This document shows positions 1 to 7,916 of a stretch of 64,000 nucleotides of DNA, one piece after another. The notes under the pieces are model-generated. The model saw nothing but the letters and a program-made list of their open reading frames with translations, ran no database searches and was not told where the DNA came from. Origin of the DNA: Palsa-744 sp036498265 (GTDB lineage Bacteria > Actinomycetota > Thermoleophilia > Solirubrobacterales > Solirubrobacteraceae); the NCBI GenBank assembly GCA_036498265.1, contig DASYFT010000030.1, forward strand, positions 62,001-126,000. Direction: 5' to 3'. Numbering within the stretch: the stretch's first letter is position 1; each line of letters opens with the position of its first letter. Position numbers and translations under genes: made by a program.

Positions 1-134
1 ACCGCGCGGTTCACCTCCCGCTGCCGCCTTCTGGCTCCGGCGCTGTCATCGCGGTGAGGATACGTGGCGGCGCCGTCGGCTCGGTTGCCAGGTCGTAGCG
101 GCGCGGACGGCTTCTCGCGACTCGGCGCAGGCGC
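1..134. other. No gene recognised at window start
   Basis: This short stretch lies downstream of the first minus-strand glycosyltransferase. I see no reading frame with recognisable protein character, and no RNA gene or clear terminator. It may be the 3' flank of that operon or the edge of a gene outside the window. Confidence 0.4.
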
Positions 135-1319
135 TCACGATCTGGCGATCACGTCGTCGTAGACCTCGGTGGTGAGGCCGGCCACCGCCGGCCAGGCGTA
201 GCGCTCGCGGGCCAGCGCCCGGCCGCGCTCGCCCCGGCGCAGGCACTCCTCGGGGCCGGCCTCGATGCTGGCCAGGAGCGCCCGCGTGAGTGCATCCACG
301 TCCGCGGCCGTGCAGATCCAGCCGGTCTCGCCGTCGATGACAGCCTCCACCATGCCGCCCCGCGGGTAGACGACCACCGGGCGGGCGAAGCCGTAGGCGA
401 GCAGCAGCACGCCGCTCTGGCTGGCCGTCCGGTAGGGCAGCGCGACGGTGTCGGCGGCGGCGAAAAGCGTGGCCGCCTCGCGCATGTCGAGAAAGCCCTC
501 GCGGAGGGTCACCCTCCCCTCGAGCCCGGCGGTGGCGAGCTCGTCCCGCACCTCCGCCAGTCCGCCGAGGTCCTGGCCGCCGATCAGCAGATGCAGCGAT
601 GGCAGGCGCCTCACAGCCTCGACCAGGTCCGGAAGGCCCTTGTCGGTACGCAGCTGCCCGAACATGAGCGTGGCCGGCGCCAGCTCGGGGATCCCCAGCG
701 CGGCGCGCGCCTGCGCGCGGTCTGCGCCGCCTCCACGGCTCGCCAGGCCGCCATACTCGCCGTGCGGGATGACCACCGCCCCGTCACGCCATCCGGCGAG
801 CCGTCCGAGGTCCGCCTGCGTGTGGACGATCGTCCGGGCTGTGAGACGGCTGGTGAGCCGCGCCACGAGGTTCCGGGTGCGCAGGAACGCGCCGGCGTCC
901 GGGCGCTCGAAGGTGTTGTGGGCCGTCTCGAGGAGAGGGGTGCCGGTCATGCGCAGGCAGGCGACCGCGACAAGGCCGATCTGGGGGACCTCCCAGCCCT
1001 GCGTGTGGACGACGTCCGCCCGCCTGGCGAGCCTCATCAGGCGCGGCAGAGCCAGCAGGAAGCGCAGGCCGTTGGCCACCCGCCCCAGCCCGTAACGGCG
1101 CAGCGCGCGTCCGAGCTGCGTGTCGCCGCGGACGTAGTGGAAGACGCGTCGGATGGTCACACCCTCGATCGGTGGGAAGGTGTGGTCCTCGGCGGTCGCC
1201 AGCGTGACGGCCCATCCTTCGGCGGCGAGGGCGCGGACGAGCTCGATCGTGTAGTCGGTCACGCCGCCGCGGCCGCCCTGCTCGATCATCAGCAGGCGTC
1301 GGCCGGGCGTGCCGCTCAT
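135..1319 (-). CDS. Glycosyltransferase family 4 (GT-B)
   Basis: A 394-residue protein starting MSGTPGRRLLMIEQGG. The N-terminal half has the GT4 acceptor-domain look (GGVTDYTIELVRALAAEGW, then VVHTQGWEVPQIG). The C-terminal half has the nucleotide-sugar-domain signature: the loop MFGQLRTDKGLPDLVEA and the run VALPYRTASQSGVLLLAYGFARPVVV, where family members usually carry an E-x7-E motif. Expected role is cytoplasmic transfer of a sugar from an NDP-sugar onto a lipid-linked glycan. The ATG overlaps the stop of the upstream gene by 4 nt (ATGA), so it is translationally coupled as third gene of a minus-strand trio. Longer in-frame extensions were rejected because they run through the upstream gene and have no family character. 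Donor and acceptor cannot be read from sequence. Confidence 0.88.
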   Translation of the reverse strand: MSGTPGRRLLMIEQGGRGGVTDYTIELVRALAAEGWAVTLATAEDHTFPPIEGVTIRRVFHYVRGDTQLGRALRRYGLGRVANGLRFLLALPRLMRLARRADVVHTQGWEVPQIGLVAVACLRMTGTPLLETAHNTFERPDAGAFLRTRNLVARLTSRLTARTIVHTQADLGRLAGWRDGAVVIPHGEYGGLASRGGGADRAQARAALGIPELAPATLMFGQLRTDKGLPDLVEAVRRLPSLHLLIGGQDLGGLAEVRDELATAGLEGRVTLREGFLDMREAATLFAAADTVALPYRTASQSGVLLLAYGFARPVVVYPRGGMVEAVIDGETGWICTAADVDALTRALLASIEAGPEECLRRGERGRALARERYAWPAVAGLTTEVYDDVIARS

Positions 1320-2464
1320 CGCGGCGGCCGCGTGCCGCGATCGCTCGCGGCCACCGCGCCGTTCAGCAGGCCCTCGAGCAGCTCTGCGACGACGGGTGCG
1401 GCATAGATGCGCTCGGCATACGCGCGCGCCGCCGCGCCATCGCGGGCGATCCGCTGCGGATCGTCGAGATAGCGCGCGAGCAGCGGCAGCAGGGCCTCGG
1501 GGTCGTTCTCGGGCGAGGCGATCGCCCCGAACTCGGGGCGGATCATGTCGGAGACGCCCTCCGCGCCCGTCGACAGGCAGGGTCGCGAGGCCAGCATTCC
1601 GAGGATCACGGCGCGCGGAGCCCCCTCGGTCGGGCTCGGGCAGAAGACGGACACGTCGAAGGCGGAAAGCACGTCGGGGACCTCCGCGCCCGGGGTCGGG
1701 ATGAAATGGGCGCGACCGTCGAGTGGTCCCGCGAGCGAGCGCAGTTCGGACTCCGTCTCGCCGTCGCCGGCAAGGATCAGGTGCGCTCGAGGATCCTCGA
1801 GCTCGAGCACGGCGCGGACGACCACGTCGTTGCGCTTCTTGGGGTGGAAGCGCGATATGCAGCCGACGACGAACGCGTCCGCCGGTATTCCGAGCCGGTC
1901 GCGCACCCTCGAGCGCCCCTCCTCGCTGAAGCGGATCTCCTCCGTCCTCAGGACGTTCGGGACCACGACGATGCTCGACGCGTCGACCCCGACCTCCGCG
2001 ACCGAGCTGCGGGTGCCCTCCGAGATCGCTGTCACGAGCGCTGCCCGGTCGGCCGCGCGCAGGTAGGCGCGCCGGGGGAGCCCCTTGCGGAGCGGGAACG
2101 GTACCGGGCCCCACTCAGCCCAGACCACCGTCCGGCGCAGCGCTTGCGGGAGCATGCCCGCCAGCAGCTGCTCCTTCTTGTAGTGGACCATCAGTACGTC
2201 GTAGGGCGCCTCCGCCTGCAGCGCCCGGCGCAGACGCCCAAGCAGGATCGGCCACCGCACGGCGAGGCCGATCCAGCTGCGCGTCGAGAGCTTCGGTCCC
2301 AGCGAGACCGGGCGCACCTGCACGCCCGTGTCCCTCCCCATCCCGGGCATGTCGGTGAGCATCACGGTCTCGTGGCCGCGCTGACGTAGCGCCTCGAGCA
2401 TCTCCATCGCGGCGAACTCGGCCCCTCCGCTCGAGTCGGTGGTCATCACGCTGACGATCTTCAT
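1316..2464 (-). CDS. Glycosyltransferase family 4 (GT-B)
   Basis: A 382-residue protein beginning MKIVSVMTTDSSGGAEFAAM, the classic GT4 N-terminus with a glycine-rich first loop. The C-terminal domain has VGCISRFHPKKRNDVVVRA and later VFCPSPTEGAPRAVILGMLASRPCLS, with the E-G-x-P-x2-V-I-x-G type motif that contacts the donor. It is probably a cytoplasmic enzyme adding one sugar during exopolysaccharide repeat-unit assembly. Its ATG overlaps the stop of the deacetylase-like gene by 4 nt, and its own stop overlaps the next glycosyltransferase by 4 nt, so the three genes form a tight operon. Substrate unknown. Confidence 0.9.
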   Translation of the reverse strand: MKIVSVMTTDSSGGAEFAAMEMLEALRQRGHETVMLTDMPGMGRDTGVQVRPVSLGPKLSTRSWIGLAVRWPILLGRLRRALQAEAPYDVLMVHYKKEQLLAGMLPQALRRTVVWAEWGPVPFPLRKGLPRRAYLRAADRAALVTAISEGTRSSVAEVGVDASSIVVVPNVLRTEEIRFSEEGRSRVRDRLGIPADAFVVGCISRFHPKKRNDVVVRAVLELEDPRAHLILAGDGETESELRSLAGPLDGRAHFIPTPGAEVPDVLSAFDVSVFCPSPTEGAPRAVILGMLASRPCLSTGAEGVSDMIRPEFGAIASPENDPEALLPLLARYLDDPQRIARDGAAARAYAERIYAAPVVAELLEGLLNGAVAASDRGTRPPR

Positions 2465-3441
2465 TGGCCCATTATCTCCGCCAGGAAGGCGTCCCAGCTC
2501 TCGGCGAACGGCGCGATGCGCGCCGCCAGCCGCTCCAGCGAGCTGAAGTCGTCCCCCTGCTCCCAGGAGGTGTGGAGCACGATGGGGATCCATGTCCCGG
2601 GTGCCAGATCGATGAGCCGCTCGGCCATCGGCAGGATCGTGCGGGCGTCCGCATACAGGGGCGCGTAGCAGGGAAGATAGACAGCGCCGTCACGCCACAG
2701 CGGCCCGCCGTGGAACCCCATCAGCGCGACGCTCTCGGGACCGCCGCAGATGACGTCGAAGCGGCTCGCCAGCATCGGGTACTGGCCTGCATCGAAGCGG
2801 TTGAACGGCGGCACGAAGATCCGGGGTGAGGGAAGGCCCGCATCGAGCAGCCGGCGCCTTCCCTGCTCCAGCAGCTCCTCGGCAGCGGCGGGTGATAGCC
2901 CGCAGAGCTCTGAGCGGCGGCGGGCGCTCTCGAAGCGGGTGCGATGGGTCGTGCCGTGCTGCGCGAAGGTCACGCCGTCGCGTCGCATCTGCTCGAGCAG
3001 CTCGATCTCCGCGTCCCCCAGCGGGCGACCGCCGCTCGAGTCGGGCCTCAGCGGGTCGTGGGTCAGCTGCGGCAGGACGGACATCAGGTGCGGCAGCCCG
3101 GCGCTCGCCATCACATCATGGAAGCGGCGTGACATCTCGAGGTCCTGGGGCTGGTCGAAGGAGGTGTAGTACGGGAACTCGTCGACCCGGACCAGGAACC
3201 GCGGTGGACCGGAGGCATCGTCCCCGAGGACGCCGCGCCTGGCTGAGACCAGCCGCGAGAGCCATGCGCGCTCCCAGTCCAGCCGTCCCAGCTTCATGCT
3301 CAGGCGCTGGCTCGCACGAACGGGCGCGGAGGGAACCGGCGCGGGCGTGAACACGCGCGCGGCGTCGCGCCCGAGACTCGCCCCGTCGGGCGACCCCAGG
3401 TGCAGGCTCAGGTTGCGCGACACATCGGCGGCGGAGGGCAC
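2461..3441 (-). CDS. Polysaccharide-deacetylase-like protein (DUF2334-type)
   Basis: About 326 residues. Visible elements fit a carbohydrate-esterase-4/DUF2334 (beta/alpha)7 barrel: LVRVDEFPYY with an early metal-type Asp, TFAQHGTTHRTRF with a His-x3-His pair, and IFVPPFNRFDAGQY. There is no signal peptide, so a cytoplasmic or membrane-associated role on lipid-linked sugars is more likely than cell-wall work. It is the promoter-proximal gene of the trio and overlaps the next gene by 4 nt. The start is uncertain. GTG at 3441 is used here, but an in-frame TTG at 3447 sits 6 nt from a TAGCGT box (3454-3459, minus strand). The exact substrate cannot be inferred. Confidence 0.72.
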   Translation of the reverse strand: MPSAADVSRNLSLHLGSPDGASLGRDAARVFTPAPVPSAPVRASQRLSMKLGRLDWERAWLSRLVSARRGVLGDDASGPPRFLVRVDEFPYYTSFDQPQDLEMSRRFHDVMASAGLPHLMSVLPQLTHDPLRPDSSGGRPLGDAEIELLEQMRRDGVTFAQHGTTHRTRFESARRRSELCGLSPAAAEELLEQGRRRLLDAGLPSPRIFVPPFNRFDAGQYPMLASRFDVICGGPESVALMGFHGGPLWRDGAVYLPCYAPLYADARTILPMAERLIDLAPGTWIPIVLHTSWEQGDDFSSLERLAARIAPFAESWDAFLAEIMGQ

Positions 3442-3453
3442 GGGCAAGCGCGA

Positions 3454-3459
3454 ACGCTA
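3454..3459 (-). promoter_or_regulatory. Candidate -10 box TAGCGT for the deacetylase/GT operon
   Basis: Minus-strand TAGCGT lies 6 nt before the TTG and 12 nt before the GTG candidate start of the deacetylase-like gene. It matches the TANNNT pattern seen upstream of many genes in this window. Confidence 0.35.
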
Positions 3460-3525
3460 GCAGCGGCCCCAGCCGCCGCAGGCCTCCGGATGCCCCGGAA
3501 CCGCAGGCCGGGCGAGTCCGTGCGC

Positions 3526-3969
3526 TCAGGTCGTTCGGATGATGAGCACGGAGCAGGGGGCGTGGTGGGAGACCTTGTTCGGCACGGATCCGAGCAGGAA
3601 CCGCTTGGCTCCGGTCATCCCCTTGTTGCCGACCACGATCAGGTCCGCCTCCTGCTCCTCGGCGACGTCGAGGATCGCATCCGCGGGGTCCCCCTGCCGC
3701 GGGTAGACCTCGACGGTCACGCCTGCCTCGCGCGCGACACCGGCGGCGGCATCGAGAGTCGTGTCGACGTCCTCGCGAGGGTTGATCGCCCACTGCAGGT
3801 CCTCGGGCGCCTCGCGGCGCTCCTCGGCCAGACGCGACGCGGGAACCGGCTCGTACGCGCTGACGAGCTGCACCTTCGCGCCGACCGCGCGTGCCAGGTC
3901 GACGGCCTGCGCGACCGCCTGAGTGGCCGTGTCCGAGCCGTCGGTCCCCACCACGATCGATCTGAACAT
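3526..3969 (-). CDS. Universal stress protein (UspA family)
   Basis: A 147-residue single-domain USP. It begins MFRSIVVGTDGSDTA, with the ATP-pocket Asp after the first strand. Near the C-terminus it has the full ATP-binding signature G-x2-G-x9-G-S in GNKGMTGAKRFLLGS, so it should be an ATP-binding type Usp. Length is typical of the family. It is a cytoplasmic stress or dormancy protein whose partner cannot be inferred. It is monocistronic, divergent from the PHP phosphatase gene, and has a strong ribosome binding site (AAGGAG, 7 nt before ATG) and a good -10 box (TATGAT at 4020-4025), so unlike many neighbours it carries a leader of about 44 nt. Confidence 0.95.
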   Translation of the reverse strand: MFRSIVVGTDGSDTATQAVAQAVDLARAVGAKVQLVSAYEPVPASRLAEERREAPEDLQWAINPREDVDTTLDAAAGVAREAGVTVEVYPRQGDPADAILDVAEEQEADLIVVGNKGMTGAKRFLLGSVPNKVSHHAPCSVLIIRTT

Positions 3970-3976
3970 GACTCCT

Positions 3977-3982
3977 TCTCCT
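3977..3982 (-). promoter_or_regulatory. Strong Shine-Dalgarno AAGGAG for the usp gene
   Basis: AAGGAG on the minus strand, 7 nt before the ATG at 3969, with a second partly overlapping AAGGAG immediately before the start. It fixes the start codon. Confidence 0.8.
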
Positions 3983-4017
3983 TGCGCTGTCGCCGGCCTG
4001 GGCCGTCAGGGCCAGCG

Positions 4018-4028
4018 GGATCATATCC
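4018..4028 (-). promoter_or_regulatory. usp promoter -10 (TATGAT) inside a perfect dyad
   Basis: The minus-strand TATGAT at 4020-4025 is a near-consensus -10 box. It lies within the dyad GGAT-cat-ATCC (4018-4028), whose arms are fully complementary. A dimeric regulator bound here would occlude the promoter. No regulator is identified. Confidence 0.5.
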
Positions 4029-4077
4029 GGGGCGCCGATCGCGCGGTCGACCGCGGCGCTTCCGGCGGACCGGAGCG

Positions 4078-4083
4078 TACTGT
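4078..4083 (+). promoter_or_regulatory. Candidate -10 box TACTGT for the PHP phosphatase gene
   Basis: TACTGT ends 11 nt before the ATG at 4095, which predicts a leader of only a few nucleotides. Confidence 0.4.
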
Positions 4084-4094
4084 TCGGATGAGCC

Positions 4095-4862
4095 ATGATC
4101 GACCTCCACTGCCACGCGCTGCCCGGCATCGACGACGGCCCGGACTCGATCGAGGGGTCGCTGGCGCTGGCTCGGGCCGCCGCGGAGGCAGGGACCGGAA
4201 CGCTCGTGGCCACGCCGCACGTCAGCTCGCGCTATCCGAACGACGCCGCCACGATCGAGCTGCTCGTCGAGCAGCTGGCCGAACGGATCGCCGGCGAGCA
4301 GATCGAGCTGACGCTGCTTGCGGGCGCCGAGATCGCGGTCACGTATCTGGTCGAGATCGACCCCTCGCATCTGGGCCGGCTCGGCCTCGGCGGCGGACCC
4401 TGGCTCCTTGTCGAGCCGCCGTTCACCGCTGTTGTGAGTGGTATCGACGCGATCATCCGCGATCTCCTCCGGCGCGGGCACCGGGTCCTGCTCGCCCACC
4501 CCGAGCGCTGTCCGGCCTTCCGCCGCGATCCGCGAATGCTGGAGTCGCTCGTCGCCGAGGGCATCCTCACGTCGATCACCGCGGGCTCGCTGACCGGACG
4601 CTTCGGCGGTGAGGTCCGGCGCTTCTCGCTCGCCCTGCTCGAGGCGGAGCTGGTTCACAACGTGGCCTCGGACGCGCACGATCACCGCAACCGGCCGCCG
4701 TCGATCGCCGAGGAGCTGGAGGCCGCCGGCGCCGGGCCGTTGCAGGAGTGGTTGACCGAGGAGGTGCCTGCCGCGATCCTCACCGGCGGCGAGATACCGC
4801 GCCGTCCCGATCTGGCGCTCACCGGCTCGAGGCCACGGCGATGGTCGTGGCGCAGGCGCTGA
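4095..4862 (+). CDS. CpsB/YwqE-type tyrosine-protein phosphatase (PHP fold)
   Basis: A 255-residue PHP-domain protein. Metal-binding motifs are in order: DLHCHALPGIDDGP at the N-terminus, ATPHVSSRYP, the acidic GAEIAVTY, AHPERCPAF and the C-terminal SDAHDH. This is the layout of CpsB/Wzb-like manganese-dependent phosphatases that dephosphorylate a polysaccharide co-polymerase/BY-kinase and so control chain length or export. No BY-kinase is in the window, so the partner must lie elsewhere or the target differs. The protein ends in a basic Trp/Arg tail (RPRRWSWRRR) that may touch the membrane. The location inside the glycan locus supports the role. Confidence 0.87.
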   Translation: MIDLHCHALPGIDDGPDSIEGSLALARAAAEAGTGTLVATPHVSSRYPNDAATIELLVEQLAERIAGEQIELTLLAGAEIAVTYLVEIDPSHLGRLGLGGGPWLLVEPPFTAVVSGIDAIIRDLLRRGHRVLLAHPERCPAFRRDPRMLESLVAEGILTSITAGSLTGRFGGEVRRFSLALLEAELVHNVASDAHDHRNRPPSIAEELEAAGAGPLQEWLTEEVPAAILTGGEIPRRPDLALTGSRPRRWSWRRR

Positions 4863-4867
4863 GCGCC
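4855..4867. terminator. Small hairpin with the TGA stop as its loop
   Basis: GGCGC-TGA-GCGCC is a perfect 5-bp stem whose loop is the stop codon of the PHP gene. It sits between two convergent genes. There is no U-tract, so terminator function is only possible. Confidence 0.3.
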
Positions 4868-4887
4868 CCCGCGCCCGCTCTCGGCCG

Positions 4888-6444
4888 CTACGGCACGCAG
4901 CGCGTGGCCCGCATCACCCATACGGCGATGCTTTCGCGCACCTGGACACGGCAATGGCTCCGCGCCCACGCGGCGGCCGCTCCCGAGCGGACGTCGCCCT
5001 GTCGTGCCCTGCCGGCCTCCGCCACCACGAGCCAGGCGCTGCCGCCGCCGCGTTGTGCGGCGCTTGCGAACGTGGCCGCGCTCGGTGGTCCGGCCGCGAC
5101 GCTGCCGAAGCCGGCCGGGTCCTTGAAGCCGACGATGCCGCGCGGAAGCGATCGATCGCGCCACTCCTCGACGACAAGCGCGCCGTCGCCGGCCCGGAAG
5201 GCCGAGTCGTAGTAGCCGAGGGCGGGCAGCGTGATGACGCTGTCGAGGATGACCGGCTGCCCTTCGGTGCGATCCGCGCGCAACCATGCGGCCGGCGCCG
5301 CCCATTCCTCCTGGGCGGTGGTCCTCTGGCGTGAGTCCGCCACGGCCCCCGCGACGGCGATCACCGCGACGCAGGAGATCGCCGCGAGCCTGCCGGCCCT
5401 GGTCCGCAACAGCCACACGGCTGCGATCGCCACCAGGAGGCACAGCCCCGGAAGGGCGAGGATGACGTAGCGCGGCCAGAACAGTGGTCGCACGAGCGAG
5501 ACCCCGAGCAGCAGCGGCCCCGGAAGGGCTCCCCAGAAGGCGACCACTGCGAGCGTCCCCTTCTCCCCGTCCCAGCGTCTACGACGGATCGACCATGCCG
5601 CTGCCGCCACCAGCAGGCCGCCCGCGAGGACCGTCGCCCAGCGCACGGCGGTGACGGTCGAGAAGCCGCCCGTGAACTCCTGGAGCGCCTGCTGGATCAG
5701 GCCTTTGTCGGGTTTGGGCAGCCAGTAGAGCGCATTGCGGCGAGACCTGGAGATCCCCGCGGCGATGAGGAGCGGCACGCAGCAGGCGAGCACGGCGAGC
5801 AGCGACCACAGCCAGCGGCGCAGGCCCGGGCGGCCGGAGCGCCAGGCGATCAGCGCGTGCGCCGGCAGCACGAGCGGCGCAGCAAGGATGTCGCAGTAGG
5901 CGAGCAGCGCCATCGCGGCCACGTAGCCGGCCCACGGTCGCCGGCGCGAGCCGTCGAGGGCCCGCGGGAGGGCCCCGAAGGCGAGGCAGGTGGCGAGCAC
6001 GACGAGCGCGTAGGGACGAGCCACCTGGCTGTACCAGACGGCCATCGGGTTGATCGCAAGGAGCGCCGCGGCCAGGACCGCACCGGCGGGCGAGGTGAAG
6101 CGCCGCGCGGCCCACCAGAGGGCGGGGACGCTTGCGGTTCCGGCGATCAGCGCCGGCGCTCGCAGCACCGCCTCGCCCGTGCCGAGCAGGCGAGTCAGCG
6201 GCCACAGCAGGATGGGGTAAGGGGTGCCATTCGCCTCGAAGCCGAAGAGCGCGAGCATGTGACCGAAGCTGCGCTGGGCGAGCGCCAGCGAGAACGCTTC
6301 GTCGGTGAACAGGCTGCGGGACAGGCCCGAGAGGCGCAGCAGCAGAGCCAGCGCCGTCACGGCGAGGATCGCGGCCGTCTCCAGGCTGCGCTCAGCGGTG
6401 ACCGGTCGTTCCGATGCGGCGACCGGGATCGTGGTGGCGCTCAA
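4888..6444 (-). CDS. Membrane glycosyltransferase, GT39/ArnT-like (GT-C)
   Basis: A 518-residue polytopic membrane protein with about ten hydrophobic segments. After the first membrane helix comes LSRSLFTDEAFSLALAQRSF, with the acidic D-E pair in the first extracytoplasmic loop typical of GT-C (GT39/ArnT/PMT) transferases. It is followed by GTPYPILLWPLTRLLG. Such enzymes use polyprenyl-phosphate sugars on the outer face of the membrane. The C-terminal 150 residues form a soluble extracytoplasmic domain. The best start is TTG at 6444, since no in-frame ATG or GTG exists nearby. That TTG lies 7 nt after the stop of a 28-residue ORF, which suggests translational coupling. Confidence 0.85.
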   Translation of the reverse strand: MSATTIPVAASERPVTAERSLETAAILAVTALALLLRLSGLSRSLFTDEAFSLALAQRSFGHMLALFGFEANGTPYPILLWPLTRLLGTGEAVLRAPALIAGTASVPALWWAARRFTSPAGAVLAAALLAINPMAVWYSQVARPYALVVLATCLAFGALPRALDGSRRRPWAGYVAAMALLAYCDILAAPLVLPAHALIAWRSGRPGLRRWLWSLLAVLACCVPLLIAAGISRSRRNALYWLPKPDKGLIQQALQEFTGGFSTVTAVRWATVLAGGLLVAAAAWSIRRRRWDGEKGTLAVVAFWGALPGPLLLGVSLVRPLFWPRYVILALPGLCLLVAIAAVWLLRTRAGRLAAISCVAVIAVAGAVADSRQRTTAQEEWAAPAAWLRADRTEGQPVILDSVITLPALGYYDSAFRAGDGALVVEEWRDRSLPRGIVGFKDPAGFGSVAAGPPSAATFASAAQRGGGSAWLVVAEAGRARQGDVRSGAAAAWARSHCRVQVRESIAVWVMRATRCVP

Positions 6445-6451
6445 GGGGCGC

Positions 6452-6538
6452 TCACGCGAGCTTGGTGATGGCCACGACCATGCCGATCAGGACGAAGACG
6501 ACGATGGCTACCTGCATCCAGATCCATGTGGGTGACAT
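6452..6538 (-). CDS. 28-residue predicted single-pass membrane peptide
   Basis: ATG at 6538 to TGA at 6452 encodes 28 residues: a short polar start (MSPTWIWM), a hydrophobic run of about 18 residues (QVAIVVFVLIGMVVAI) and a basic end (TKLA). This is the layout of a small bitopic membrane protein. Its stop is 7 nt before the TTG start of the GT-C gene, so it could act as a coupled leader ORF, as a small partner of that enzyme, or as both. I do not recognise a family and the Shine-Dalgarno is weak. The hydrophobic pattern and the position are the support. Confidence 0.5.
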   Translation of the reverse strand: MSPTWIWMQVAIVVFVLIGMVVAITKLA

Positions 6539-6599
6539 CGTTTCGGGCGTTCTTCGTCGGGTCGTGACCGAACCCTCGCGGGCACGGCGTGTGCCCGAC

Positions 6600-6605
6600 T
6601 ATCGT
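6600..6605 (+). promoter_or_regulatory. -10 box TATCGT, leaderless glycoside hydrolase gene
   Basis: TATCGT ends exactly 6 nt before the ATG at 6612, so transcription would start at or next to the A of ATG. No Shine-Dalgarno is visible. Confidence 0.5.
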
Positions 6606-6611
6606 ATTGGC

Positions 6612-7916
6612 ATGCCCAGGGCCCACGCCGCAGTCGTGCTGGTGCTGTGCACGCTGGCGTGGCTGGTGCCTGCCGGTGCGCGCGCTGCCGCCCCCCCGGC
6701 CGTCCCGGCCCTGCTGGGCGGCGTGAACATCGACGGTCTGAGCTTCAGCTCGACCACGGGACAGGCCGACGCCGAGATCGCCGCAGCGCGCCAGATGCAC
6801 GTGAAGATCGTGCGTGCTGACATTCCGTGGTCGGTGCTCGAGCCGAACGGCCCAGGATCGGTCGATCCGCGCGCGCTCGCGTTCACCGACCGGCTCGTGG
6901 GCGACGCTGCCGCCGCCGGGATACGCGTGGTGGCCACGGTGGCGAGCAGTCCCTGCTGGGCGTCGGCCGCCCCTCCGGCGCTGGCGCGTAAGTGCAGCAG
7001 GAGCCGCGAGGGCGACGCGAACAGCTGGCCGCCTGCCGTCCCGGCGGACTACGCAGCCTTCGTCGCCTATCTCGCAGGACGGTACGGCGGCAAGCTCGCG
7101 GCAATCGAGATCTGGAACGAGCCGGATCAGTCCAACGAAGCCTATTTCGCGGGACCGCACAAAGCCGAGCGCTACGCAGCCATGCTGCGGTCCGCCTATC
7201 CGGCCATCAAGCAGGCCAGCCCGGGCCTCACCGTGGTCGCCGGATCGCTCGTCGGCTCCAACGGGGTGTTCCTCCGTGACCTCTACCGCGCAGGCATCAA
7301 GGGCTTCTACGACGGCCTGTCGGTCCACTACTACAACCTCACGCTGGCGTCGCTGCGCTCGATCCACGAAGTCCAGCTGGCGAACGGGGACAGCACTCGG
7401 CTTTGGCTCGACGAGTTCGGCTGGACCAGCTGCTGGCCGCGCCACCGGATCGAGGAGGAACAGGCCTGCGTGACGGCGCAGATCCAGGCGGCCAACCTGA
7501 CCACGACGTTCCGGGCGATGGCGCACACCCCCTACATCGCCGCGGCGCTCGTCTACAAGCTCCGCGACTCGCCATCCGAAGAATTCGGCATGCTTTCCAC
7601 CCACAACGGCCACAAGCCCGCGTTCCTGGCGCTCGCCGGGGTGATGGCGTCGCTGGGCGCCGACGTTCCCCGTGTGAGGCTGACGCTGCGACACGCGGGA
7701 CGGAGGGTCATCGCAAGCGGCTCGGGCCCGGTCGGTGACTTCATGGGGATCGAAGCGTTCCAGGGCAGTGTGCTGCGCTGGAAGGCGGTGTTCATCCTCG
7801 ATCGGTTCAACCACTTCTCGATCGCCCTGCCGCCGGTGCTCGGCACCCGGGGCCTGCGGGTGCGCGTCTTTCAGTACTCGACCGGCCTCGGACGAGGAGC
7901 CCAGCAGAGCATCTGA
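6612..7916 (+). CDS. Secreted clan GH-A glycoside hydrolase
   Basis: A 434-residue protein with a cleavable signal peptide (hydrophobic AAVVLVLCTLAWLVPAG followed by ARAAA). The mature part is a (beta/alpha)8 glycosidase of clan GH-A. The acid/base motif is IEIWNEPDQ and the nucleophile strand is RLWLDEFGWTS, giving the two catalytic glutamates. LSVHYYNL fits the substrate His/Tyr strand. It most resembles GH39/GH5-like bacterial proteins, but the exact family is uncertain. It is probably exported and trims or releases the polysaccharide made by this locus. The start is set by the TATCGT box 6 nt upstream. Its stop abuts, with no gap, the stop of the convergent sugar-transferase gene (TGATCA). 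Confidence 0.85.
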   Translation: MPRAHAAVVLVLCTLAWLVPAGARAAAPPAVPALLGGVNIDGLSFSSTTGQADAEIAAARQMHVKIVRADIPWSVLEPNGPGSVDPRALAFTDRLVGDAAAAGIRVVATVASSPCWASAAPPALARKCSRSREGDANSWPPAVPADYAAFVAYLAGRYGGKLAAIEIWNEPDQSNEAYFAGPHKAERYAAMLRSAYPAIKQASPGLTVVAGSLVGSNGVFLRDLYRAGIKGFYDGLSVHYYNLTLASLRSIHEVQLANGDSTRLWLDEFGWTSCWPRHRIEEEQACVTAQIQAANLTTTFRAMAHTPYIAAALVYKLRDSPSEEFGMLSTHNGHKPAFLALAGVMASLGADVPRVRLTLRHAGRRVIASGSGPVGDFMGIEAFQGSVLRWKAVFILDRFNHFSIALPPVLGTRGLRVRVFQYSTGLGRGAQQSI

